Of a stretch of 64,000 nt of DNA, positions 11,830 through 24,218 are shown piece by piece. Position 1 is the stretch's first letter, and each line of letters begins with the position of its first letter. A program made the translations under genes and the position numbers. The notes beneath the pieces were generated by a model. That model was not told the origin of the DNA. It saw nothing but the letters and a program-made list of their open reading frames with translations, and made no database searches. Origin of the DNA: Heterodera schachtii (taxonomy: Eukaryota > Nematoda > Chromadorea > Rhabditida > Heteroderidae); assembly GCA_023374025.1 (NCBI GenBank), contig SIJG01000165.1, forward strand, positions 171,905 through 235,904, written 5' to 3'.

Positions 11830-13045
11830 ATATTGTATTTACTAAAAAACTAAAACATTTTTGTTATTTTCATGAAAAATTGTTTAATATTTAAATCTTA
11901 TTAAAATAAAATACAATTATTTAACAATTGTTTTGTTTTTTGCCATTTAATTCATTATTTATTTAATTATTTAGTTTAGGAAATCACATTTCATTTTAAA
12001 ATTTAAAAAATAATAAATGGAATCATAATTAAAATTACTTAGAAATTATAGAAGTAAAATGAACAAAAATATTTCTAAAAATTTTATTTATATATGCAAC
12101 AGATGCTTATATTAAGTTTTTTATAAACGGTTAGAGATAGCTGGTAAATACGATTGTTTTATTTTTTATAATATACTTTAGTTTGAAAATATTGTTAATC
12201 ACTTATAAATTCAATAGTTAAATTACTAAGTTTTTTATTCTTTCATCTAATCAAATTAATAATAAGGTCAGTATTTTTATCCTCGTTGTTTTTCTCTGAA
12301 TGATTTTGATTTTATTATTTGTTAAGTGCATAATTATATTAATTTTTCTTCATAGCTTATTTAGGCAATAATTTAAAACTTCGACCAAAACTTAATTTTC
12401 TTTCATTCCAAACAAAAATGTGCTTCAACACACTGTCAAGTGGAAGTTACACATCAAAAGGCTGAGGAGCTTCATATTTTTTAAAATAAATAACTCGTTG
12501 AAATTACTGAATTTATATGTTTAACTATTTTTTTCATTGCTTTCCATAAGCTTATGTTTATTGTTAATTAAATATAATTAGTTCTTAATAGTAAAAAAAT
12601 TGAACAAATATATATTTTTTATTAATTCAATATAATTACATACCGTTGCTTCCAATTCGAATTTAATTGGTTTTGATATTCATAAATATTTGTCATTTCT
12701 ATGCGCAAATATTTTTAAAATTCTTGAGTCATCTGTTCATAAGAATTTGTTCTGTCGAGTTTCATTATCGCCTCTTCAGGTATCTCATTTTTTGTGTTTT
12801 CGGTTTGGCTATTGCTATTATGCGAAAAAGTTTTTTATTAGAGTCATTAATAACGGACAGTTCAAAATAATTATTTTTGAACTTGTGTTAAAAGATAAGT
12901 GAGATACCAGTTTGGTATGTATTGTATTTTTTCATAAATTAGTATTAAGTATTTGGTTAATTTATTTGAGATTAAATTTTTTGACATCAATACTTTGCAA
13001 ATTGTTTCTATTTTTTACAGTGATTATGGCTTTAATAATACTTTT
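11830..13045 (+). repeat. dispersed repeat Z, copy 1
   Basis: The first 670 bp match 15336-16000 nearly exactly. Similarity resumes after a stretch of about 300 bp (12560-12850) that is missing in the other copy. The part missing there contains the candidate exon 12729-12779. Confidence 0.9.
12729..12779 (+). CDS. candidate exon, 51 nt
   Basis: Bounded by ATTCTTGAG and CAG|GTATCT. Seventeen codons read SSVHKNLFCRVSLSPLQ; a second frame is also open. Absent from repeat Z copy 2. Confidence 0.25.
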
Positions 13046-13592
13046 ATGTTGCTTTTTATTTTCTAAGTTTTTTTGTGAAATGTGAAAGAAATTATATTTT
13101 ATTCTAAGATATTATTGTAAAAGAAAATTTAATAATAGTTTTGAAGGATTATTCAGTAACAAAATTTATCATCCTTCGTTCAAATTCTATTTTCATTTTT
13201 CTCACAAAATTAATTTGATGGTAAAATATGTTTATTCATGAATATTTATAACTAAATAATTAAATTTAACTTTTATTTATAAATCTGCTATTTTGTTTCT
13301 ATTAGTGAATTTGTTAGGCAGTTAAATAAGTTCATTTATAAAATAAACAATTTTATATTTCTTTTCTTTTATATAGATTCGTTTGTCTTGTGAGAATAAC
13401 TTATTTTTTAAAGGTTTTTGTTTTTAGTATTATATAAGGCTATCTTTTTTCAAAATGTCAAAAAATGTTTAACGGGCTTTGAAAAGCTGCATTGTAAAAT
13501 AATATATATTTTCTTTTTTCATTATCAAATGATAAATATCTTCATGAATAACTGCATATTGTTTAATTTATACTATCCAAGGGTTCTTAGAA

Positions 13593-13754
13593 ATGATTGA
13601 TTCCAGTGTTTTTTTAAAGAATTATAAATATGAATTATTATATTATCACCATTCATTAAATGTCGAATTATTGGCTACATTCCAGAAGCAAGGCATAGTT
13701 AAAGCAATTATGGTTTTTACCGAGTTTAAGCATATTAAAAATAAACAGAGATAA
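13593..13754 (+). CDS. small ORF, 53 codons, hypothetical
   Basis: ATG to TAA, starting MIDSSVFLKNYKYELLYYHH and ending near FTEFKHIKNKQR. The centre contains ELLATFQKQGIVKAIMVFTE with more balanced codons than the surroundings. It could equally be read as a last exon from the CCAG at about 13685. No recognised domain. Confidence 0.25.
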   Translation: MIDSSVFLKNYKYELLYYHHSLNVELLATFQKQGIVKAIMVFTEFKHIKNKQR

Positions 13755-14454
13755 ATTTTCATTAAGGAAATTAGGTTTTATTTTTATCTTGTCGAGTAGT
13801 TTTTGGTATCAGTAAAATTTATAACAAAAAAATACATGTTTTCGCATAATATTCGCACCAAAATAAATTTGTTATTATTTAATTCACAAAATATCTTTCT
13901 TGAACAAATTATTATTTTCATTTATTTTTATTTATTCTTTTTTAAATTTATTATTAATTATGTTTTTCGTTGGCTTGAGGAGGGCAAATTATTTCATAAA
14001 TTTTCAGAAATTTTCGTGCTAGGCCCACTAGAAAATTTTCTGAATTTTTAAAAAAATTTTTAAAAATTCGAAAATATTTTTAAATTTTTTTGGCCCTAGG
14101 GAATTTGGGCAAATATTTGAAAATTCCAACTCACATCACTGTTTGGATAATTTTAATGAAATAAAGCTTTAAAATAGAGAAATAAGAAGAATTTTATGGG
14201 ATTTATTTAGAATTTCTTTCTACAAAGGTAAAAAATTATTCCAGAAAGCCCTTTCGTTGAATTATTCATGTTTTACGGAGAAGTTATGACAAACATAAAA
14301 AAACTTTAATCGACTACCAAAAAAAAGACCTATTTAATTTTGTAGAGAATTTTGTGCATTTTCAGATGAGCCTAATTGTTTTTTACGAAAATTTTATTCA
14401 AACCCCAATGAAATTTTGTTCAAAATTTACCCAAGTTTTCAGATTTTTTTTCAG

Positions 14455-14575
14455 CCGCAAAAATTTTGTTGATTGCTACTTGTTTGATTCAGCTGGTCTC
14501 ATCTTTGAACTGATCTCTTATGTTGAAAAACGATATTCCAGAAATATCAACGAGAATACCAATTTATTAATTTGA
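14455..14575 (+). CDS. candidate terminal exon
   Basis: The acceptor TTTTTTTTCAG at 14444-14454 is among the best in the window. The frame that follows reads RKNFVDCYLFDSAGLIFELI and reaches TGA after about 39 codons. The LFDSAG piece superficially recalls a GTPase motif, but the spacing of other motifs does not fit, so no family is claimed. Confidence 0.3.
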
Positions 14576-15113
14576 ATTTATTTTATATCATTATACAAAG
14601 GCTTCTTTTATCCGTTAAAATTGATCATCATTTTATATAATTCTAAATCACTAATATTTTAATAATAATTTAGTTTTTCATCCGATGCTTAACTTAACAT
14701 ATTCATATTTAAAAATTAAATAGTTGCTTTTATAATTATTATACAATTTAATAAATCAATATTTTATAAATTATTTGTGCGCAAGCTGAATATTCGTTAG
14801 ACAGATATGATTGCAGTGCACTAAGATTTATATATTTTTTTCTAGTCACTTCTTTATGCTTTTTTATATTTATAAAGCTATCAGTCTAAAATTTTATTAT
14901 ATCAACATTAAAATCTTTAATTATTTTGAAACAATAAATAATTTTTATTTAATATTTCCAATATAATTCATATTAATTTTATCTATTTCTTTTTATTTCT
15001 TAATTAGTTTTGGAGCTTTTTTATAATTTTATATTTTTTCATTTTATGATTTTATGATTTCCTTTAAAAATTTTAATTGACTTGTTATTAAATAATTTCA
15101 AGACGCTTTTGAG

Positions 15114-15236
15114 ATGTTTTATTTCCGACTATCTTTTCATTCATATTATCGAAGTCTAGAAAAGAAAATATATTTTAATAAAAATTGGTATTCTTTGGCA
15201 AAGAGCGTCGATGCATTCGCTGAATCCTTTTTTTGA
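15114..15236 (+). CDS. small ORF, 40 codons, or last exon
   Basis: Open from MFYFRLSFHSYYRSLEKK to a C-terminus with SLAKSVDAFAESFF. Two islets within it (15102-15160 and 15198-15226) are G+C-rich. A CAAG acceptor-like site lies just upstream. Unknown. Confidence 0.22.
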   Translation: MFYFRLSFHSYYRSLEKKIYFNKNWYSLAKSVDAFAESFF

Positions 15237-15335
15237 ATTCTCTAAAATTTTATTATAATGAAAAGAATAAAAGATTTTGTCCATATTTTAATGAAATAAG
15301 ATTTTATTCGTTAAATTAAAGTATAAATTTACTTT

Positions 15336-16230
15336 ATATTGTATTTACTAAAAAACTAAAACATTTTTGTTATTTTCATGAAAAATTGTTTAATATTTAA
15401 ATCTTATTAAAATAAAATACAATTATTTAACAATTGTTTTGTTTTTTGCCATTTAATTCATTATTTATTTAATTATTTAGTTTAGGAAATCACATTTCAT
15501 TTTAAAATTTAAAAAATAATAAATGGAATCATAATTAAAATTACTTAGAAATTATAGAAGTAAAATGAACAAAAATATTTCTAAAAATTTTATTTATATA
15601 TGCAACAGATGCTTATATTAAGTTTTTTATAAACGGTTAGAGATAGCTGGTAAATACGATTGTTTTATTTTTTATAATATACTTTAGTTTGAAAATATTG
15701 TTAATCACTTATAAATTCAATAGTTAAATTACTAAGTTTTTTATTCTTTCATCTAATCAAATTAATAATAAGGTCAGTATTTTTATCCTCGTTGTTTTTC
15801 TCTGAATGATTTTGATTTTATTATTTGTTAAGTGCATAATTATATTAATTTTTCTTCATAGCTTATTTAGGCAATAATTTAAAACTTCGACCAAAACTTA
15901 ATTTTCTTTCATTCCAAACAAAAATGTGCTTCAACACACTGTCAAGTGGAAGTTACACATCAAAAGGCTGAGGAGCTTCATATTTTTTAAAATAAAAAAC
16001 TAGTTGAATTACTGAATTTATATGTTTAGCTATTTTTCAGTAAATCTACCTTTATTGTTAAACGGACAGTTCAAATAAATTTTTGCACTTTTATTGAAAG
16101 ATAAATGTGAAAATTTATAGTTTTTAAGTATTGTATTTTTTCATAATCAATTTTAAGTATTTGGTTAATTTATTTAAGATTATTTGCAAAATTGTTTCTA
16201 TTTTTTACAAAATTATTGTGCTTTTAATAA
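15336..16230 (+). repeat. dispersed repeat Z, copy 2
   Basis: Second copy of 11830-13045, shorter by about 300 bp. The left edges of both copies are sharp. Confidence 0.9.
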
Positions 16231-16731
16231 TACCAGGCAAAAGGCGAACAGCAAATTGCATAAATAAACGCAAGCAAAAATATGAGCAAAGCCATAAAAT
16301 GGTATTGGCTACTAATCATTTTTCTAAATAATTAACACTAGATTTAAAAAAGAATTTTCATTTATTTATAATTTAAATAATTATTTATTTTTTTAATCTT
16401 TAACTTTTTTTAAATATTTTAGTTTTATTCATTAAGCTTCTTAAATTATTTTGGAGGTTTATGTTATGCAATGCTATTATGTATCTATTTTTGGGTCATT
16501 AGTCTCATAAATTTTTTTAAAATTTTATTCATATTAATATAAATAAAAAGTGATTCAAATTCGTTGTAATGGGGAAAATACTAATAAATATGAATAAAAA
16601 AAATCCAGGGTCATTTTACATCTGTGTGTTTGAATTAAAACATTTGATGAAAACAATATATATATATATATATGCACGAAATCAATTGTTTAAATTAAAT
16701 AAATAAAAAATATTAAATTCTTAATTTACAG

Positions 16732-16806
16732 GGTTCGTGGTTTCCTTTGATCAGCTGTAAATTATATGGTTTAGTTATTGCATTCACACGCTTTTATAAC
16801 GAGTAA
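16732..16806 (+). CDS. candidate terminal exon
   Basis: Preceded by TTCTTAATTTACAG, a strong acceptor. Reads GSWFPLISCKLYGLVIAF and stops at TAA after 24 codons. Phase 0 if spliced here. Unknown. Confidence 0.28.
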   Translation, partial: GSWFPLISCKLYGLVIAFTRFYNE

Positions 16807-18622
16807 TATTGAAAAAAATTAAATCCAAAAACAATTATGACTTTTAAAATTTAAAAATACTTATCAAATATTATTAATGCTTGTTTAATTAATTGGCGAT
16901 AATTTTTTAACTAGTGTTTTTATTAAACTCAGAAAGAAATTTAATTTATAAGGTAATCCTGTTTATTAGTTATTTTTTAAGATACCGATTAAATAATTTT
17001 TTGTTTAATTTTGCAACCAATTCTTATGTAATGTTTAATTAACATACGATCATTTAAACCAAAAAATTAATTGACTTCTTTAAAAATTATTTTTTTCTTT
17101 AATTTTAATTTATTTTATTATTTAAATTCATATTTTTAAATAATAAACGAAACTTTTAAATAATAAATTTATTGCTTAATAGCAGCTTTTTAATTTTACT
17201 TATTATTTTATTAAATTTAGTCTGTAATATTTATTGAAATAATTCCATTATTAAATGCTGAATTTATAATAACGATTTTTTATTTTCGCATGGGCTCAAT
17301 TATAAAACTAATCAATATTAATTAAATAATGCTTTTATTGTAATTATTATAACAAAAAGACTCTTTGTCGTATTGCATAGAATCTTTAAGCTTTCACAAT
17401 ATTCTCTTTATTTGCAAAATTTATTGTTAATTTATTTTAGAAAAAATTTTTTTAAATTGATATAAGTTAATATAATATATATTTTTTTATGGGTTATCTA
17501 TTTTTTTTTTTTGCAATTTTTATTTATTTTTTTTATTAGTTTTAAAATTACATTTTGTTGTTTTTACATTTAGAATAACTCAGTGTGTATTATCAAATGA
17601 TTAAATTAATTTTTTATGTATTCAATTTTTTATTTACTAATAACAAATAAAATTTTTAATTTTTTTTTATAAAAATATATTAATTTTATTTTTGAAAGAG
17701 ACTTGAAATTTTTCTGATTTGCAGCATTATTATAAATATTGAGTCAAGTAAATGACTTGTTCAAGATTTTGAAAAAACAATGTATAAAATTCATTATTAA
17801 CTCCCCAAATAAAAAGTGAAAATCACACAAATAATTGTGGTTCATTTTAAAAACCTATGCACAAATGCGCCACTTTTCTTTAAAAACTAAAATTATTTTG
17901 TACAAAACAACAAAATTTATTTTCTTTATTATTCTAATAAAGCTGACTTGACCTCTTTACCCATTTATTTTTCCATTTTATAATTTTTAGACTTTTTTTT
18001 TCTTTCTTTAGAGGTGATTCCATAAAACTGCTTACGTTTTTTAGTCTTTCTTTTTTAAATTTATCTTTATTTCTATCTCGTTTTTTATTACAAGGGAAGA
18101 GCGTGAACTGAAGTCGGAAAATGCATATGTGTTATACCATTGGATAGAGAATTTTTTTAGCACTGGAGAAAAAAAAAATAGGAATTTTCAGCGGCCAAAG
18201 GGAATTAGGTTTTTCGGGGCTTTGGTGCCCATTGTTTAAAGCATTTTTCTTTCAAAAAATATTTGGTTTTTTCAAATGTTTTTCATTTTTAAAAAAATCA
18301 AAAAAAATTTCAATGCACGAAAGCAAAAAAAAGAAAGAAAAAGAAATAAAACAAAAAAGCACTCATTGCAAACAATAAACTACTTAAATAGCAAATCAAA
18401 AATTTAATTTAATTTTAAAGTGCAATATTTTAAAAATTTTATTCAACAATTTATTCCCCCCCCCCTTTTCCTCCCATAAAAGTTGGTACGTTCGGTGCCC
18501 AACACGGCGTTTACCATCGGCACATTCTCTCCTCTCTCTCCATTTATTTGTCCATTTCCAAACATTCGTTTATTTGCTTGTTTATTTCATTTTTTTAAAT
18601 TAATTGTCTTTACATTGTGAAT

Positions 18623-19591
18623 TAGGGTTCGAGCCCCGTGGGCGGGGGTGGCTTTTCACGGGGGCGGGGGATTGCGGGGGTCAGAGTCGCGGGGGCGGGG
18701 ACGGGGGTGACTAAATGACTCGCCCCCGGGGACGGGGGCGGGGGTTTGCGTTTAATTAGCTCCAAAAAATTTCACAAAAATTAATTTTTTTTTTTTTTTT
18801 TTTGAATGGTGTGTTTGGCTCCACATTCCTTTATTCAATATATCACCTCGATTTAATTATTTTTGGTATAATTGCACAGATTTTGTCTAAAAAATGACCA
18901 AATTTAGGGATTACAAATATGCCAAAAATAGTCAATTTTTATGGGTATTTTTGTCTATTAATCCAGGGTTGTAAAATTGCTTCAAATATTTTTACAATTT
19001 ATTCGTTCTTTTGGGCAGGAAATAAGCAAATCGTAAAATTCAGTGCATTCGGGATCACTAAATCAGTTTTTTAACATTTTTTGCGGCACATTTTTCCAAA
19101 AAAACTTGGTGAATGCGCGAGTAGGCGCCGCCGGGAAATTTTTCTTTAAAGATATGTGAATTTTGCTATAAATTAGCCAAATTTTTCAGAAATTTCCTCT
19201 TTTAGTTGAAAATAATGCATTACCACAAATTAGAACATTTCTTAGAAATAAAAACATAAAGAAAAACCATGTATTAATTGGAGAAAAAAATAAAATCAAA
19301 AGAAAACGTCAGCCGGTGTTGAACTCATAACAAAAAGGGTTGTTAATGTTGAAGCACTAACCACTAATCCACAAATATATTTAGAAATGAAAATAAAATT
19401 CACTTTATTTCATAAAATTTGTCAAAATGGTTAAAAAAATTCAAAATTTATAAATTTTTTGTCTTTTATCCACGAATATGTCATTCTCAGGGGTGTATTT
19501 TTCACCCCCGCGCCCCCGCGGAGGTGAAGGTCGCGGGGGCGGGGGATGCGGGGGTCAGAATCACGGGGGCGGGGGCGGGGCTCGAACCCTA
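18623..19591. mobile_element. non-autonomous hAT-type element, complete (969 bp)
   Basis: The ends are TAGGGTTCGAGCCCCG and its exact reverse complement, flanked by the 8-bp direct repeat TTGTGAAT at 18615-18622 and 19592-19599. An 8-bp duplication and a TAGGG/CCCTA terminus fit the hAT superfamily. Both ends are very G/C-rich (GGGGGCGGGG runs); the inside is A+T-rich and has no transposase. It contains the shared motif GGCGCCGCCGGGAAA at about 19123-19137 and a tRNA-like sequence at 19308-19373. Confidence 0.88.
19308..19373 (-). repeat. tRNA-like sequence (SINE head or tRNA pseudogene)
   Basis: On the minus strand it carries an A-box-like GGATTAGTGGTTAGTGC and, at tRNA spacing of about 44 nt, a B-box-like GAGTTCAACACC. 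The acceptor and T stems do not pair well, so it is not a working tRNA. It lies inside the hAT element. Confidence 0.5.
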
Positions 19592-19700
19592 TTGTGAATA
19601 CACATGCGCGACATTTTAAAAACTCGCCAAAAAACCACAACACCGCCACCTTTTACTTTAGCAAAAAATATATACTGGCATGAGAGCAGAAATTTAAAAA

Positions 19701-19865
19701 AATGCCTGGATTTCCGACGTTTCCTTTTGGGCGTCAGAATTCCATTCCCGGTGAACATATGACAACAATAAAGGGTATAGAGATGGAGCCCCGAATTTTG
19801 CGGCTCAGGCATTTGCGGCTATGTACCAAATAGGATTCAAAGTTGAATTTTTTCAAGCCCTGGTA
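19701..19865 (+). pseudogene. possible broken coding fragment
   Basis: Frame 1 from ATG 19701 reads MPGFPTFPFGRQNSIPG. After about 19750 another frame looks more protein-like: YRDGAPNFAAQAFAAMYQ, then IGFKVEFF and a stop. Joining the two needs a frameshift, so this is either a decayed gene or two exons whose intron is unclear. The opposite strand is open too. Confidence 0.2.
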
Positions 19866-20356
19866 GCTTAAACAGCATTAAAATTAAGAAAACACTGTCT
19901 TATAGTTTATTAGGAACATTAATTGTGTTGTTTGAAAATTTTATTATTTTTTCAAAAATTCACTAACGATCAAATGATCGGATACAATCACTATTGATCA
20001 CCGGAAAGGAAGTGCATCTTTTGAAAATGAAAGAAATTACATTTTGAATCACTATTGATGGATAGGAATTGATTTGATGTAATAAATCTCTTTTGATATG
20101 TTTTACTCACCGCTGATTTTCTTTGAATTTGCATTTATTCGAAATTCACTTTAAAATTAAATTATTATTAATACTTATGATATATTTTAATCAAATTTTT
20201 TTGGTTAGTTGGAGATGCGCAAGTTTTATCGTTTTACTCAGTTATACCAATCTAACCTTTTAAGAAGTATGAATTAGAAAATGAAATAGGAAAACTTATC
20301 ATACCTAAATACTAACACTTTCAAAATTTCTTATTAATTTTTAAAAATTCTCAATA

Positions 20357-20487
20357 GTGTCGAATTTACTCACTGTCGAAATGGTCCAGTGTCGAAAATG
20401 CTGAAAAACAATGAAAGTTTTTAAAATAGTTCAGTGTCGAAATTTCTCTATGTCGAAAACGTAGTGTCGAATTTACACAGTGTCGAA
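20357..20487 (+). repeat. cluster of seven TGTCGAA motifs
   Basis: GTGTCGAA or a close variant occurs at about 20357, 20373, 20389, 20434, 20450, 20464 and 20480. Spacing is irregular (14-45 bp), so it is not a simple tandem array. A GGTCGGTCGG-rich segment follows immediately. Confidence 0.75.
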
Positions 20488-20549
20488 ATTACCTAACGCC
20501 AATTTCAAACAGTATATTATGCCAAAAATTGTTATTAACGGGTTATGTC

Positions 20550-20721
20550 GCTTCAAAGCGCCAGTCGGTTTTTTCGGTTTTTGGATTATTTCGGTCGGTC
20601 GGTTTTGGTATAAAAACCGAAACCGAAAAATTCAAAAATTTCTCGGTCGGTTTTTTTCGGTCGAAAACCGAAATCGAATACCGAAAAATACCAAAAAAAA
20701 AACCAACCGACCCGATCTCTA
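20550..20721. mobile_element. fragment of a TIR element with CCGATCTCTA end
   Basis: An inverted arrangement of TCGGTTTT and AAAACCGA blocks ends in CCCGATCTCTA. The same kind of end closes the fragment at 39340-39401 and resembles the CTCTA tips of hAT-like elements here. No matching left tip was found, so it is probably truncated. Confidence 0.5.
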
Positions 20722-22293
20722 ATTTTTAAAGAAAATCATGTGGAGAAGTTTCCGCAAAATATTCGATAATTGGTGTCTTTATTATTTTGCTTTAACTTAT
20801 TAAATAATTATTTTATTATTTTATTTTATAGAGTTATTTATTAAATTGAATCAAAAATATGATTTAATGTAATAATCATATTAAATTTGCATGTTTCCTC
20901 CTTCATAAACTTTTGGTTGAAATTTTTGCAGAAAATATTTTATTTATAAATATTTAATTACATATTGTAGAATTTTATAATATACGCCACAACTCGATTC
21001 ATAAAAATTTTCATCATATTGTGGATTTGAGCAGTAAGAAATTTTATAATTTTAAGGAAAAATTGGGGGGAGAGAGGGGAGACGATTATTGATCGGAGAA
21101 TGCTCATTATTAATCTAACAAAATAATCTCGGCTTAAATTAGAGATTCACTCAAAAATTTTTTTTAAATATTTTAATATTTAAAAATATTAAAAAACATT
21201 GTATGTAGAAAGTAATAAAAATAAAAAGTTCACACTATTACCGTAAATCACCTAAAGATCTTCATTAAAAACAAAACAAATAATAGCAAAGTCAATGAAA
21301 ACATCAATTAATAAATACTTTAAAATAGATAAAGTGATGAAAAACCCAAACATAAAAACAAATAACAATTAAAAATAAAAGTGATGACTTATGATGTGGG
21401 GTTTTATTTAATTTCCATTATAATTTTTTTAAAAATTAAATTTAGGAAAAAAATTTACTTGAGATTTTTGTAAATTTCTTATTTTAAAAATTATTAGAAT
21501 TTTTTTTTTATTATATTTTTTAAATTATTATTTTGTCTCGGAAGAATGGATTATTAATAATTTTATTATCTTTGAACCGCCCAATTTTTCATTGGTTTTT
21601 GTAACTTCAAAAAATTCTTTATTGTTGTTTCTTAATTAGTACGTTATTAATACTTTATTGTTTATTTATAATTTTTTGAAATATTTTTATCTCATTTTAT
21701 GACTGACTCCTTTCTTTTTTTGTGTTCTCACGTAGAATGCATTACAAACCGAATGTTACGCATTTTCGTAGATTGTCTTGTATTTAATCAAAATTCAGTT
21801 AAATTTTAGTTTTATTATCATTCTTGTTTGCATTTTTTTCTCATGTATGATTGTTTTTAATAGTTAGAATTATAATGTATAATTTTCAAATTTGATAGTT
21901 GTTTTGTTTGTATTACCTAAAATTAATTTGATTATTGAATTTTGTATTATTCCATTCATCTAATAAATTCATATAATCATTCCTAAGCTAATTTACCAAT
22001 ATAATACTACTTTTTGCCAATTTGAAATTTGTTCTTAAAAATAAATGAATATTTAAAAATTTTAGTAATTCTAATTAAGAATTTTATTATGTTGTGTTAA
22101 AGTATATTATGATTTTTTTGTTATTCAATTGAGAAGTGGAGAAAATTAATGGAATATGATGATTTAAATGATAGTAAATAATAATAATGAAATTCATAAT
22201 TAAAAAAAATAATTATCAAGAAATAATATATAAAATTTAGTTTCTAAAAAAATAAAAATTTGTTATTATTCGTATCTTGGCACTCAAACCCGG
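20722..22293. other. A+T-rich DNA
   Basis: Islets: 21040-21120 (after TTTTAAG a frame reads KNWGERGETIIDRRMLIINL then stop) and 21730-21770 (MHYKPNVTHFR between CACGTAG and GTAGAT). Both are possible exons at very low confidence. Nothing else stands out. Confidence 0.5.
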
Positions 22294-22612
22294 CATTGTT
22301 AGCATTTTTTCGACAAAACTTGGTATAACTTTGCTTATAATCAACCAAATTTTACCTTCTTAGTATCATTCGATAGCCAAGCTTTTTCTCTATTAGCCTG
22401 CAAAATTTCAAACAAAATTATCAAACTTAGAAAGTTTTGTGAAAATATGTACTATTTCTGCCATAACTTAATTTATATTTGATAATTTTGTTTTAAATTT
22501 AGCAGGCAATAGAGAAAAAGCTTGGCTATCGAATGATACCAAGAATGTAACATTTGGTTGATCTTAAGAAAAAGTTAGGCAATGTTTTGTCGAAAAAATT
22601 GCAAAAATGACG
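22294..22612. mobile_element. foldback element FB1
   Basis: Long inverted repeat: the left arm contains TATCATTCGATAGCCAAG and the right arm its complement around 22522-22548, with matching TTTTTTCGACAAAAC outer parts. The spacer is about 50 bp. No ORF. Shares its core with FB2, FB3 and FB4. Confidence 0.85.
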
Positions 22613-23404
22613 GATTTTACGAAACGACCTAGCACCTATTTGTATAAACAATGAAAGCGATAAATCTTTTTATCAAATTAATCATAAAAGTCCTATTTAT
22701 TATTTACTTCAATTCGAAATTTGTATATGCTAAATTATTTATTAAAATTAATTAGCATACATAAATTATGTAGAAAATATATTAATAAGTACTGTCAAAA
22801 ATACCTGGTAAGTACAAAGGCATAATAAAAGTACATATGGTATTATTATAATTATTTAAAAGAAAAAAGTAGTTAATTTTAATTAGCAAACTGTTAATTA
22901 AAAATTAATAAAAAAGAAAGAATACAAACAGATAAAAATATTCTAATATAATTACATAATATATAATAAACAAAATTGAATAATTTTATTAATATTAGAG
23001 CAGAAATTTTTTTATCAAGAATACAAAATATATTTTTTAAATTAAATAAGAAAAAAAAATCAAAATATAAAGGAATGTTATAAAGAATGTATAAAAATAT
23101 AAAAAAGATTATTTTAAAAATATAATAACTATTTTGGTTCATATTCTTATGTATTAATAATATATGATGATGTATAATTCTATTAATAAAAACAATAAAA
23201 TTAAAGGATGAAAATAAAAATTAATATACCCAAAAAGATAATTAAATGCATATTTCGTGAAAACAAAATAATGCTTTATAAATAATTTATTTCAACTTAA
23301 TCAATTTAAAATTAATTACATAATACGCAAAAATCCCTGTAAAAAAATACTTATAATAAAGTAAGACAGTAAGTAATTAGGCATTATTTTATTTTATTGA
23401 AAAG

Positions 23405-23443
23405 CCATAGTGGAAGTCAACGATCTCCAAAAGCACAAGGAAA
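23405..23443 (+). CDS. candidate exon, 39 nt
   Basis: Between TTGAAAAG and GTAAGA (a strong donor). The frame reads IVEVNDLQKHKE, with G/C-ending codons. Unknown. Confidence 0.3.
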
Positions 23444-24147
23444 GTAAGACAAAATGTAATAATGAATAAGAAGCTATTTAATTATAATAAAGATTTAATT
23501 GTAGAAATATAAAATATGTGAATTTAGTTCTAAGGTGCATTAACATTATTAGATTGAAAAATATACATCTTCATAAATTAAAAACTTTAACAATATAAAT
23601 CCAAACAATGTAACATTTATTGCAAATAATTTCTTTTTTTTAAGTTAAATAAGTAAAACGAATAAATGAATCAACGCAAAAATACGCAAAATTTGATATT
23701 GGAACAGTTCAGAGCGTAAATGGTTCACAAAGCCGAATTGATCACCGTCCATCCTGAGTATTCTGACATTTGGCGAACGCTCAAGTCGCAAAAATTAAGT
23801 TATTTATTTTTTAATGAACGGAGGCATAATTATGCATATAGTAATTACTCAATATTGGTATGAAACATACTCGAGATTGGAGATGGCATAAAATACCTAA
23901 TAATATAATTAAATTAAGCATGAAAAATATTGATATTTAATATATTATACTAAAATAAAATGATAAATATAAAAAAATAAAATAAATACAGTAAATAATC
24001 AAGAAAAGTAAATATACTAAACCTTAAGTTTAAAAAGATTCAAATCTACAAATATATGAAATAATAGTAAATGTAATAGTGAAGTTATGTACTCGATTAG
24101 TTGCAAACATAAACCATTATATAATTGTTAGACAATAAAAATAAGAC

Positions 24148-24218
24148 CTGAACAGATAAAAGAAATATCGCACTATTCACGCTGAATAGATCATGCCAAC
24201 ATAAGCCAGGAATCACGG
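24148..24218 (-). CDS. candidate exon on minus strand, 71 nt
   Basis: Acceptor GCGTTATAG and donor CAG|GTCTTA on the minus strand. Reads VIPGLCWHDLFSVNSAIFLL. The opposite strand is also open. Lies downstream of the minus-strand frame at 24928-25122; a link is unproven. Confidence 0.22.

Larger units (their letters stand above)
14576..18614. other. A+T-rich DNA outside the listed items
   Basis: Contains repeat Z copy 2, a TA microsatellite at about 16655-16674, a frame ending KMVLATNHFSK at 16331, and islets near 14780-14840 and 17850. The stretch 18100-18245 contains ATACCATTGGATAGAGAAT, which resembles one arm of the foldback family. A run of C lies near 18455-18466. Confidence 0.6.

Noticed and set aside
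14455..14575. Small GTPase assignment from LFDSAG
   Set aside because: The later GTPase motifs are at impossible spacing.
19419..19812. Overlapping ORFs on both strands at the MITE end
   Set aside because: Proline/glycine/arginine runs come from the poly-G/C terminus.
20350..20490. CRISPR-like array from the TGTCGAA motifs
   Set aside because: Repeats are only 8 bp, spacing is irregular, and the DNA is eukaryotic.
22894..23142. 82-codon hydrophobic minus-strand ORF and similar F/I/L-rich ORFs (8238-8438, 13803-14051, 26356-26700, 39793-39999)
   Set aside because: T-rich DNA makes Phe/Ile/Leu-rich frames by chance; codons and composition match the background.
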